A stretch of 64,000 nt of DNA from positions 2,976,001 to 3,040,000 of the forward strand of contig NZ_MZMO01000001.1 of NCBI RefSeq assembly GCF_002240565.1, given 5' to 3'. The notes beneath the pieces are model-generated. The model saw only the letters and a list, made by a program, of their open reading frames with translations. It was not told where the DNA came from and made no database searches. Position 1 is the stretch's first letter. Each line of letters begins with the position of its first letter. This DNA comes from Clavibacter michiganensis subsp. insidiosus. GTDB taxonomy: Bacteria; Actinomycetota; Actinomycetes; Actinomycetales; Microbacteriaceae. Below, one piece after another: positions 25,967 through 33,779 of the stretch. Made by a program: the position numbers and the translations under genes.

Positions 25967-28191
25967 GAGGCGCTGAGCTCCCAGAGGGTTCGGTCGTCGG
26001 CTGCGGCGACGTCGCGGTAGACGCGGGACAGGGTGCCCGCCATGGCCTGGATGGTGAAGGTGCGGGCGACCATGTCGCGGGCGCGGTCGGCGGCGGCGGC
26101 CGCTCCGGGGCCGGCGGCGATGTCGAGCGCGCGGGCGATCCCGGTGGCGAGCTCCGCGGGATCCGCCGTGTCGACGAGGAGGCCGGTGATCCCGTCCTCG
26201 ACGTAGGTCGCGGGGCCTCCCGACGCGGGCGCGACGACGGGCAGGCCCATCGACATCGCCTCGAGGAGCGCGACGCCGAACTCCTCCTTGATGCTCGCGC
26301 ACGCGTACGCGCCGCCGGGCGCGGTGAGCCCGGGGCGGCCGTAGCGGACGGCGGCGAGCCAGCGCGTGACGGTGTCGTTGCCGCGGTGGCCGGCGAGGAG
26401 GAGGCCGTGACGGGCGGCGCCGGCGGGGCCCTCCGCGTCGGGGACCGCGTCGAGGATCCGCGCGAGCTGCTCGCGCTCCTCCGGGCTGGGCGCGTCGAGG
26501 TCGCCGCCCACGATGAGGAGGTTGGCGCGGGAGCGGAGCGCGGGATCCGCCGCCCACACGTGCGCGAGCGTCGCCATGCCCTTGACGCGGGCGAGGCGGC
26601 CGACCGAGATGACGAGCGGCAGGCCGCGGCGCTCGGCGGGGAGGTCGCGCAGCAGGTCGTCGAGCTCGACGAAGGCGCGGGCGGGCGCGCCGTCCGCGTC
26701 GGCGCCGAGCATGGCGTCGTCGCGGGATCGCTCGATGGCGTCGACGTCGATGCCCTCGGCGACGACGCTGTGGCGCTCGGGGTGCGCGTCGACGTCGATG
26801 CCGACGAGCCGGCGCATGTCGCGCTTCAGCTCGGGGCGCGGGAAGAGGACGGTGTGCGCGGCGTCGGCGGCCAGGCGCTGCACGAGGCGCACGCGGAACC
26901 AGTAGTGCTCGCGCGCGTCGACCGCGCCGAAGCCGTCGCGCGTGAGGGCGCCGGAGCGGTCGAGCGCGTCGACCACGCCGTGCGGATCCGGCGCGACCGT
27001 GAAGACGACCGGGATGCCGAGCTCGCGCGCGACCGTGGACGCGGCGAGCGTGCCGACGTCGGCCATGCGGAGGTGCACGGCGTCGACGCGGCCGGCGGCG
27101 CGGAGCACGCGGCGGATCCCCCGCTCGGCCTCGACGCGGTGCGGCCACGCCTCGGGCAGCGAGCGCGGGCCGCCGAGCATCGGGATGTGGGCGAAGACAT
27201 GGCCGGCGTCGCCGGCGGTGACGCGGGCGAGGGATCCGAGGGCCTGGTCGGGCGTGCCGCGGGAGAGGGTGATGACGCGGTCGACCGGGCGGTCGGCGGC
27301 GGGATCCGGCGCATCCGCGTGCGCTCCCGCGGCGGAGGCGAATGCGGGCGCCACGAGCGCGTCGCCCAGCCGCACGAGCAGCGTCGCGATGCCGCCGTTG
27401 TCGCCCGCGCCCACGTGCGTCAGGCCGGCGTCGATGTCGGCGTGCAGGAAGAGCTGGACGATCGTGAGGCCGGGCCGCTCGGGCGCCGCCGGGTGGTCGC
27501 CGTGCTGGCGCGCGATGTCGAGCACCGCCAGGCGGGCGACCGCGGCCACCTCGTCGTCGCCGCGCGCGATGTCGGCGACGAGGGCGGCGATCGCCTCGCC
27601 CGCGGGCCGGTCGCCGAGCGCGGCGACCGCGGCGGACCGGGTGAGCGGGCCCTCGGCGGAGGCGGGGGCGATGCGGAGGAGGACGCGCTCGGGGATCCGC
27701 CCGGGCACGAGGCCGATCGTCTCCACGAGGCGCGACCGGGCGTCGTCGCCGCGCACGCCGAGCAGCGCGTTCTCGAGCGCGAGCGCGACGTGGTCGGGCG
27801 TCGACCCGGCCCACTGCTGCAGCGTGCGCTGCGCGAGCATGCCGGGGAAGCCGCCCTCGACGACCATCGCGACGAGGCCCGACACCGCGTCGAAGCGCGG
27901 CAGGCGGGTGCCGAAGGCCCAGGCCGCGTGCTCGCGGATCCACCGGACGTCGTGGTCGAGGAGCGCGACGAGCGCGAGGTCGGCGGCCTCGTCGAAGACC
28001 TGGGCGAGCGCGTGGATGGCGGCGACGGCCGTGAGCTGGTCCGCGGGATCCGCGGCGGCGCGGGCGAGGAGCCGCACCGCGCGTCCGCCCCCGTCGCGGC
28101 TGGCGGCGACCGTGAGCTCGTCGGCCTCCTGCATCACGTCGAGGATGCGCGCCGCCTCCGCGACCTGGTCGAGGCTCGTCTGGATCCCCAT
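25963..28191 (-). CDS. GT4-type glycosyltransferase with N-terminal HEAT-like domain
   Basis: A 742-aa two-part protein. Residues about 1-240 are Ala/Leu-rich helical repeats resembling HEAT repeats (LVALLDHDVRWIREHAAWAFG and similar units). From about 255 a GT-B glycosyltransferase group 1 begins, with the C-domain motifs SVGRLARVKGMATLAHVW and KEEFGVALLEAMSMGLPVV, the E-x7-E signature of retaining GT4 enzymes. The fusion is uncommon. The start MGIQTSLDQ has an AAGGGG ribosome site. It overlaps the MGT-like gene by 4 nt. The pair probably glycosylates one product. Confidence 0.88.
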   Translation of the reverse strand: MGIQTSLDQVAEAARILDVMQEADELTVAASRDGGGRAVRLLARAAADPADQLTAVAAIHALAQVFDEAADLALVALLDHDVRWIREHAAWAFGTRLPRFDAVSGLVAMVVEGGFPGMLAQRTLQQWAGSTPDHVALALENALLGVRGDDARSRLVETIGLVPGRIPERVLLRIAPASAEGPLTRSAAVAALGDRPAGEAIAALVADIARGDDEVAAVARLAVLDIARQHGDHPAAPERPGLTIVQLFLHADIDAGLTHVGAGDNGGIATLLVRLGDALVAPAFASAAGAHADAPDPAADRPVDRVITLSRGTPDQALGSLARVTAGDAGHVFAHIPMLGGPRSLPEAWPHRVEAERGIRRVLRAAGRVDAVHLRMADVGTLAASTVARELGIPVVFTVAPDPHGVVDALDRSGALTRDGFGAVDAREHYWFRVRLVQRLAADAAHTVLFPRPELKRDMRRLVGIDVDAHPERHSVVAEGIDVDAIERSRDDAMLGADADGAPARAFVELDDLLRDLPAERRGLPLVISVGRLARVKGMATLAHVWAADPALRSRANLLIVGGDLDAPSPEEREQLARILDAVPDAEGPAGAARHGLLLAGHRGNDTVTRWLAAVRYGRPGLTAPGGAYACASIKEEFGVALLEAMSMGLPVVAPASGGPATYVEDGITGLLVDTADPAELATGIARALDIAAGPGAAAAADRARDMVARTFTIQAMAGTLSRVYRDVAAADDRTLWELSAS

Positions 28192-28377
28192 GCTCGTGCC
28201 CCTTCTCGGGTCATTACTCCTCGTGCGGAGCCGGGACGCGCCTCGCGCGGGAGCGTTCGCTCCCCGGACAGCCTCCCGGCCCTCGCGAGTATTCCGCAGT
28301 CGGCTGCGAGAACCCAGCCGAGCGCCCGAGAAGCCGGCCCGGACCCCGCGCGGCCGGGTCGCGCGCGACCCCGCGCG

Positions 28378-28383
28378 TACGCT
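28378..28383 (+). promoter_or_regulatory. -10 box TACGCT of oxidoreductase gene
   Basis: TACGCT, 7 nt before the ATG at 28391. Confidence 0.4.
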
Positions 28384-28390
28384 GGCGACC

Positions 28391-29485
28391 ATGCTCCGCC
28401 CCGCGACGACGCCCCCGCAGATCCGCTTCGGCATCGTGGGGAGCGGCTGGCGCAGCGCCTTCTTCCTGCGCATCGCGCGGGCCCTGCCGGAACGGTTCGC
28501 GGTCACCGGGCTCGTGACCCGCAGCGCCGAGACGGGCCGCGCGCTCGAGGAGGAGTGGGGGATCCGCACCTTCCGCACGGCGGCCGACCTGCTCGCCGCG
28601 GAGGCGCCGTCCTTCGTGGTCGTGTCGGTGCCGCGGACCGCCGCGCCCGACGTGATCGCCGACCTCGTCGACCGCGGCGTCGCCGTGCTGACCGAGACGC
28701 CGCCCGGCGAGACCGTCGCGGACCTCGAGCGGCTCGCCGCGCTCGTGAAGCAGGGCGCGCGGATCGAGGTGGCCGAGCAGTACCCGCTCTCGCCGCTGCT
28801 CGCCGCGCAGCTCGCGATCGCGGCTGGAGGCCGGCTCGGGCGGATCAGCCAGGCCCAGGTCGCGCAGTGCCACGACTACCACGGCGTCCGCGTGATGCGC
28901 CGCGCCCTCGGCATCGGCTTCGAGGACGCCACCATCACGGCCTCCCGCTTCTCCTCGCCGCTCGTCGCCGGGCCGGACCGCGACGGCGATCCCGTGCGGG
29001 AGGAGGTCGTGACGGCCGTGCAGACCACCGCGCGCTTCGACTTCGGCGACCGCCTCGGCGTCTACGACTTCGCCGACCGGCAGTACTTCTCCTGGATCCG
29101 CCGCAACCGGCTCCTCGTCCGCGGCGAGCGCGGCGAGATCGCCGACGAGCACGTGGCCTGGCTGCTCGACGGCACGACACCCACCTGGGCGGACATCGCG
29201 CGCGTCGAGACCGGGCAGGGCGGCAACCTCGAGGGCCAGCACCTCCGCGGCCTGCTGCTCGGCTCCGAGTGGGTCTACGAGAACCCGTTCGCGCCCGGCC
29301 GGCTCGCGGACGACGAGATCGCGATCGCGCAGTGCCTCGTCGAGATGCACGCGCACGCGGCCGGCGGCGCGTCCACGAACTCGCTCGCCGAGGCGTCGCA
29401 GGACCACCACCTCGCGCTCCTCATGCACGAGGCCGCGACTACCGGGCAGGCCGTCCGCAGCACACGGCGCGCCTGGGCCGACTGA
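28391..29485 (+). CDS. Gfo/Idh/MocA-family oxidoreductase
   Basis: A 364-aa NAD(P)-dependent dehydrogenase-like protein. The Rossmann loop is FGIVGSGWRSAFFLRIA (residues about 13-29). The usual EKP motif is altered: the aligned segment reads VLTETPPGETV, so the catalytic Lys position is replaced by Thr. The motif VAEQYPLSPLL replaces the common late-helix region. It may therefore bind rather than turn over substrate, or use other residues. It is followed 51 bp downstream by an SDR gene on the same strand and probably shares its pathway. Confidence 0.85.
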   Translation: MLRPATTPPQIRFGIVGSGWRSAFFLRIARALPERFAVTGLVTRSAETGRALEEEWGIRTFRTAADLLAAEAPSFVVVSVPRTAAPDVIADLVDRGVAVLTETPPGETVADLERLAALVKQGARIEVAEQYPLSPLLAAQLAIAAGGRLGRISQAQVAQCHDYHGVRVMRRALGIGFEDATITASRFSSPLVAGPDRDGDPVREEVVTAVQTTARFDFGDRLGVYDFADRQYFSWIRRNRLLVRGERGEIADEHVAWLLDGTTPTWADIARVETGQGGNLEGQHLRGLLLGSEWVYENPFAPGRLADDEIAIAQCLVEMHAHAAGGASTNSLAEASQDHHLALLMHEAATTGQAVRSTRRAWAD

Positions 29486-29536
29486 CCGCTCCCGCCACCG
29501 CTCCACCGCTCCTCCGCTCCACCAGGAAGGCACGAC

Positions 29537-30331
29537 ATGCGCATCGACCTCACCGGATCCACCGCCCTCGTCACGGGCTCCACGCAGGGCATCGGCTACG
29601 CGATCGCGGAGGGGCTGCTCGCCGCGGGCGCCCGCGTGATCGTCAACGGCCGGGGCGAGGAGGGCACGACCGCCGCGCGCGACCGGCTCCTCGCCGCGCA
29701 TCCCGGCGCCGAGGTCGAGGCGCTGGCCGCCGACGTCGCGACCGAGGAGGGCGCCGCCCGCGCGGTCGAGGCGTTCCCCGAGGTCGACGTGCTCGTCAAC
29801 AACCTCGGGATCTTCGGCTCGGCCGACCCGTTCGCCATCACCGACGACGAGTGGCGCCGCTACTTCGAGGTGAACGTGCTCGCGGGCGTGCGCCTCACGC
29901 GCGCCTACCTGCCCGGCATGATGGCGCGCGGCTGGGGCCGCGTGCAGTACATCGCGAGCGACTCGGCCGTGGTCACGCCGGCCGAGATGATCCACTACGG
30001 CGTCTCGAAGACAGCGCTCCTGGGGGTCTCGCGCGGCTTCGCCAAGGCCGCGGCCGGATCCGGCGTCACCGTCAACTGCGTCATGGCCGGCCCCACCCAC
30101 ACCGGCGGCGTCGAGGCGTTCGCGCGCGAGCTCGTGGGCGACGACCTGCCGTGGGAGGAGGCGCAGCGGGCGTTCATGCGCGAGCACCGGCCGCAGTCGC
30201 TCATCCAGCGGCTGATCGAGCCGGAGGAGATCGCGAACATGTGCGTGTACCTCGCGTCCAAGCAGGCGTCCGCGACGACGGGCGGGGCGCTGCGGGTCGA
30301 CGGCGGGTACGTGGACGCGATCCTGCCGTAG
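29537..30331 (+). CDS. short-chain dehydrogenase/reductase
   Basis: A 264-aa classical SDR. The cofactor loop is TGSTQGIGYAIAEG at residues about 13-26, NNLG is at about 90, the catalytic Ser lies in YIASDSAV, and the Y-x3-K motif reads YGVSKTAL. The C-terminus has GGALRVDGGYVDAI, typical of SDRs that oxidise sugar or 3-oxoacyl substrates. A ribosome-site motif AGGAAGG precedes the ATG. It lies just after the Gfo/Idh gene and before a GGAC/GGCC repeat array. Confidence 0.92.
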   Translation: MRIDLTGSTALVTGSTQGIGYAIAEGLLAAGARVIVNGRGEEGTTAARDRLLAAHPGAEVEALAADVATEEGAARAVEAFPEVDVLVNNLGIFGSADPFAITDDEWRRYFEVNVLAGVRLTRAYLPGMMARGWGRVQYIASDSAVVTPAEMIHYGVSKTALLGVSRGFAKAAAGSGVTVNCVMAGPTHTGGVEAFARELVGDDLPWEEAQRAFMREHRPQSLIQRLIEPEEIANMCVYLASKQASATTGGALRVDGGYVDAILP

Positions 30332-30341
30332 CGGGTCGCGC

Positions 30342-30397
30342 GGACGGACGGACGGACGGCCGGCCGGACGGACGGCCGGCCGGACGGACGGCCGGCC
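30342..30397. repeat. tetranucleotide array (GGAC/GGCC units)
   Basis: Fourteen 4-bp units in the order GGAC x4, GGCC x2, then (GGAC x2, GGCC x2) twice. It lies between the convergent SDR and kynU genes (stops at 30331 and 30411). The GGCCGGCC blocks are self-complementary and could fold, so the array may also end transcription. Confidence 0.8.
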
Positions 30398-30410
30398 GCG
30401 TGCGCGCGCC

Positions 30411-31643
30411 TCAGCCCGCCAGGTGCCGCCGGATCGCCTCGACGCCGACCTCCACCTCGCGGAACGAGGTCGTCAGCGGGCTGAGCCCGAGCCGCAGGCC
30501 CGACGGCGCGCGGAAGTCGGGGATCACGCCCTCCGCCCACAGCGCGCCCACGATGTCGCGGAAGCGCGGGTGGTCGACGCTCACGTGGCTGCCGCGGCGG
30601 TCCTCCTCGCGCGGGCTGGCGACGCGGGCGCCGAGCGGCACGAGGTCGCGGTCGACGAGATCCAGCGCGAAGCCGGTGAGCGCCAGCGACTTGGCGCGGA
30701 TCGCGTCCATGCCCGCCTCCTCGATGAGCGCGATCATGTCCTGCATCGCGAGCATGCCGACGATGGGCGGCGTGCCGCTGAGGAACCGGCGGATCCCGTC
30801 GGCAGGCTCGTACGTCGGCCCCATCGCGAAGACGTCGCGCGCGCCCATCCAGCCCTGGATCGGCTGCCGCAGCTCGGCCTGCAGGGCGCTCCGGACGTAG
30901 CCGTGCGCCGGCGCGCCGGGCCCGCCGTCGAGGTACTTGTAGCTGCAGCCGACCGCGAGGTCGACGCCCCACGCGTCGAGCTCCGTGGGGATCACGCCGA
31001 CCGAGTGGCAGGTGTCCCAGAGCACGAGCGCGCCGGCGTCGTGCACGATGCGCGTGATCCCCGGCACGTCCGCGAGGAACCCGGAGCGGTACGCGACCTG
31101 GCTGAGCACCACGAGCGCGGTCCGCTCCCCCACCGCCTCGGCGACGAGCTCCGGCGTGACGCCGGAGTCGGGCGACACCTCGATCCACCGGATCGTCATG
31201 CCGCGCTCCTCCGCGACGCCCTCGAGCACGAAGCGGTCGGTCGGGAAGTTGTCGGTGTCGATCACGAGCTCGTCGCGGCCGGGGCGCGCGCGGACGGCGG
31301 CGCGCACGAGCTTGTAGAGGATCACGGTGGTCGAGTCGCCGACGAACGTCTGGCCGGGCGCGGCCCCGTACGCCACGCGGCCGAGGTCGTCGCCGATGCG
31401 CGTGGGCATCGCCAGCCAGTCCTCGTCCCAGCCGCGGATGAGGCGGCCGCCCCACTGGTCGCGCACGAAGTCGGCGACGCGGTCGACGCTGGCGCGGGTC
31501 GGCCGCCCGAGCGAGTTGCCGTCGAGGTAGGCGACCACGTCGTCGGCCTGCACGAAGAGCTCGCGGAAGCGCGTGAGCGGGTCGCGGGCGTCGAGCTCGG
31601 CGGCGGTCGGGATCGGGCGGTCGGGCGTCGCGTCGGGTGTCAC
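30411..31643 (-). CDS. kynU: kynureninase
   Basis: A 410-aa PLP enzyme (aspartate aminotransferase fold) that cleaves kynurenine or 3-hydroxykynurenine to anthranilate or 3-hydroxyanthranilate plus alanine. The PLP lysine is K236 in GCSYKYLDGGPG; DTCHSVG supplies the Asp that contacts the pyridine ring, and YLDGNSLGRP is the family N-terminal motif. The start is a GTG 6 nt after TAGGCT (31650-31655). No other tryptophan-degradation gene is nearby, so its pathway partners must be elsewhere. Confidence 0.95.
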   Translation of the reverse strand: MTPDATPDRPIPTAAELDARDPLTRFRELFVQADDVVAYLDGNSLGRPTRASVDRVADFVRDQWGGRLIRGWDEDWLAMPTRIGDDLGRVAYGAAPGQTFVGDSTTVILYKLVRAAVRARPGRDELVIDTDNFPTDRFVLEGVAEERGMTIRWIEVSPDSGVTPELVAEAVGERTALVVLSQVAYRSGFLADVPGITRIVHDAGALVLWDTCHSVGVIPTELDAWGVDLAVGCSYKYLDGGPGAPAHGYVRSALQAELRQPIQGWMGARDVFAMGPTYEPADGIRRFLSGTPPIVGMLAMQDMIALIEEAGMDAIRAKSLALTGFALDLVDRDLVPLGARVASPREEDRRGSHVSVDHPRFRDIVGALWAEGVIPDFRAPSGLRLGLSPLTTSFREVEVGVEAIRRHLAG

Positions 31644-31649
31644 CTCCGC

Positions 31650-31655
31650 AGCCTA
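31650..31655 (-). promoter_or_regulatory. -10 box TAGGCT of kynU
   Basis: TAGGCT on the minus strand, 6 nt before the GTG at 31643; the overlapping GCGGAG could act as a weak ribosome site. Confidence 0.45.
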
Positions 31656-31721
31656 CGTTCCGCGCCCCGACGCAGCTCGGGACGCGGCGTCCGAGGATGC
31701 CGCGGCCCGAGCGCTGCGGCC

Positions 31722-32624
31722 CTACTGGGCGGCGAAGAAGTACGGGTCCGCCAGGAGACCCGGCGTCACGGCCCAGGTACCAGCCGCCGCGTCCGCGCTC
31801 GGGATGGCGATGACGACGTTGCCCGTTGCCGAAGCCCCGGGGAACAGCTCGTTGATCGAGTTAAACTGCGGCTCGGGGGCGACGGCGAAGGAGTCGGACG
31901 TGGTGTGCGTCGTGCCTGCCGCGGCGACGTACTCGACGCCGATCTCGAACATCGGGCTGGCGGACTCGGTGCCCACGTACTTCACCGTGACGGGCACCAT
32001 GGCGTACTGCGTACCCGCGGGAGCGGGGTCGTTGAACATGTTCTCGGCCGTGACCGCCGCGTTGGCGTCGAGGACGGGGGCACCGAGCGTGACCTCCCAC
32101 TCCGGGGATCCACCCGAGAGGCCCGTCACGACCGTGCCCATGGGAGCGGGGTTCTCTCGGGTGCCGATGGCTGGGCCGGCCTCCTCCTCCTCGATCTCGT
32201 CCAGCGGTGCGGCAGAGGCCCCTGAGCCGCCCTCGCTCCGGGGGAGGCTCTCCGAGACCGCGGCCGCGAAGCCGAGCGTGTAGACGACGGCGAGGATGAT
32301 GCTGAGGACGAGCGCCAGGACGCCCACGATGAGCCCTCCCAGAGCGAGCGACTTCCCGGCCTTGTGCCGTGCCAGCGCCACGATGGCGAGGACGATGGCG
32401 ACGATCGCGGGGATGAAGACCACGTAGTTGAGGAACGGGATGAAGGCGCCCAGGAAGGCGACGATCGCGACGACGAGGGACGCGATGGCGAGGCCCTTCC
32501 CGCCGGAGGGGCCGGCCGGAGCGGCCGGGGCGTAGGGAGTCGCGTACCCGCCCTCAGGGGCGGGAGGGGGCGCGGGGTAGGAGCGCTGTTCGGGAGTCGA
32601 GTTCGGGTCTCGTGCATCGGTCAT
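31722..32624 (-). CDS. membrane protein with DUF4190-like helices and DUF4352-like domain
   Basis: A 300-aa protein. A Pro-rich cytoplasmic N-terminus (about 1-43) leads to two or three membrane helices (about 46-88 and 95-122), the KAGKSLALGGLIVGVLAL segment being DUF4190-like. After an acidic EIEEEE linker comes an extracellular beta domain (about 150-298) opening with IGTRENPAPMGTVV, typical of DUF4352/Telecommunication-type immunoglobulin-like domains, and containing VPVTVKYVG. Its role is unknown. ATG at 32624 is chosen over a GTG 6 nt upstream because an AGAAG ribosome site fits it. Base composition is slightly lower in GC than in its neighbours. Confidence 0.8.
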   Translation of the reverse strand: MTDARDPNSTPEQRSYPAPPPAPEGGYATPYAPAAPAGPSGGKGLAIASLVVAIVAFLGAFIPFLNYVVFIPAIVAIVLAIVALARHKAGKSLALGGLIVGVLALVLSIILAVVYTLGFAAAVSESLPRSEGGSGASAAPLDEIEEEEAGPAIGTRENPAPMGTVVTGLSGGSPEWEVTLGAPVLDANAAVTAENMFNDPAPAGTQYAMVPVTVKYVGTESASPMFEIGVEYVAAAGTTHTTSDSFAVAPEPQFNSINELFPGASATGNVVIAIPSADAAAGTWAVTPGLLADPYFFAAQ

Positions 32625-32758
32625 GGGCACTTCTTACTAGAGCGACGGGGGCCGACAGAGCCGAAAGGGCCTCCTGCACCGCGAACTGGGGCCACCGGGC
32701 ACGGGCTTCGCGGCTGAGGGCGGTGCGTCCGGCTGACGGTCACGATCCGGAGGTCCGT

Positions 32759-32764
32759 TAACCT
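32759..32764 (+). promoter_or_regulatory. -10 box TAACCT of DNA methyltransferase gene
   Basis: TAACCT, 6 nt before the GTG at 32771. Confidence 0.45.
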
Positions 32765-32770
32765 CGGGGC

Positions 32771-33766
32771 GTGCCCCTGCCCGCGTGGACCCCCGACGGC
32801 CCCGACCTTGTGATCCACGCGGAGAACCTCGAGGCCGTGCGCGCGCTCCCCGACGGCGCCTTCCAGCTCATCTACCTGGATCCGCCGTTCAACACCGGCC
32901 GCACGCAGGAGCGGCAGAACCTCACGGTGACGCGCAGTCCGGACCCGGATCCGGAGGACCCCGACGACGCGACGGAGGCGGAGGAGACGCGGACGGACGC
33001 CACCCCACCCGCCCTCGCCCCCGCGAGCACCGCCACTCCCGAGCCGGTGCGCTCGCCCGGCGCGCGCCTCGGCTTCCACGGCCGCAGCTACGACTGCGTG
33101 AAGGGCATGCTCTACGGCTTCGACGACTCGTTCGCCGACTACTGGGACTTCCTCGAGCCGCGCCTCATCGAGGCCTGGCGCCTCCTGGATCCCACCGGCA
33201 CCCTCTACCTGCACCTCGACTACCGCGAGGTGCACTACGCGAAGGTCGTGCTCGACGCGCTCTTCGGCCGCCGCTCGTTCCTCAACGAGATCGTGTGGGC
33301 GTACGACTACGGCGCGAAGTCGCGCCGCCGCTGGCCGGCGAAGCACGACACGATCCTCGTCTACGTGAAGGACCCGCTCCGCTACCGCTTCGACTCCGAG
33401 GGCGTGGACCGCGAGCCGTACATGGCGCCCGGTCTGGTGACCCCAGAGAAGCGCGAGCGGGGCAAGCTGCCGACGGACGTCTGGTGGCACACGATCGTCT
33501 CCCCCACCGGCCGCGAGAAGACGGGCTACGCGACGCAGAAGCCGCTGGGCGTGCTGCGTCGCATCGTGCAGGCGTCGAGCCGACCCGGCGACTGGGTGCT
33601 CGACTTCTTCGCCGGATCCGGCACCACGGGCGCCGCGGCCCGCGAGCTCGGCCGCCGCTTCGTACTCGTGGACGAGAACCCGCAGGCCGTCGACGTGATG
33701 CGCGCCCGGCTCGCGGACGGCGGCACGGTCTTCGTCGAGCCGGAGACGGATCCGCTCGTCCGCTGA
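32771..33766 (+). CDS. site-specific DNA methyltransferase (N6-adenine/N4-cytosine, beta type)
   Basis: A 331-aa SAM-dependent DNA methylase without a restriction partner nearby. Catalytic motif IV is DPPF (D37-F40, LIYLDPPFNTG), and the SAM-binding motif I is FAGSGTTG at 280-287. This order (IV before I) marks the beta class. A charged low-complexity insert (about residues 52-97, Asp/Glu/Pro) separates the motif IV region from the target-recognition part. The start is a leaderless GTG. It converges on the RecQ-like gene with 13 bp between stops. As an orphan enzyme it could mark the chromosome for regulation or repair. Confidence 0.93.
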   Translation: MPLPAWTPDGPDLVIHAENLEAVRALPDGAFQLIYLDPPFNTGRTQERQNLTVTRSPDPDPEDPDDATEAEETRTDATPPALAPASTATPEPVRSPGARLGFHGRSYDCVKGMLYGFDDSFADYWDFLEPRLIEAWRLLDPTGTLYLHLDYREVHYAKVVLDALFGRRSFLNEIVWAYDYGAKSRRRWPAKHDTILVYVKDPLRYRFDSEGVDREPYMAPGLVTPEKRERGKLPTDVWWHTIVSPTGREKTGYATQKPLGVLRRIVQASSRPGDWVLDFFAGSGTTGAAARELGRRFVLVDENPQAVDVMRARLADGGTVFVEPETDPLVR

Positions 33767-33779
33767 CCGACGAGCCGCC

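Noticed and set aside
30342..30397. Possible CRISPR array
   Set aside because: The units are 4 bp with no spacers and there are no cas genes; it is a simple tandem repeat.
24641..30900. Very long open frames (up to 1504 codons on plus, 1100 on minus) crossing the glycosyltransferase and SDR genes
   Set aside because: They are Arg/Ala/Gly/His-rich shadow frames of high-GC genes with no domains. The overlapping frames encode clear enzymes.
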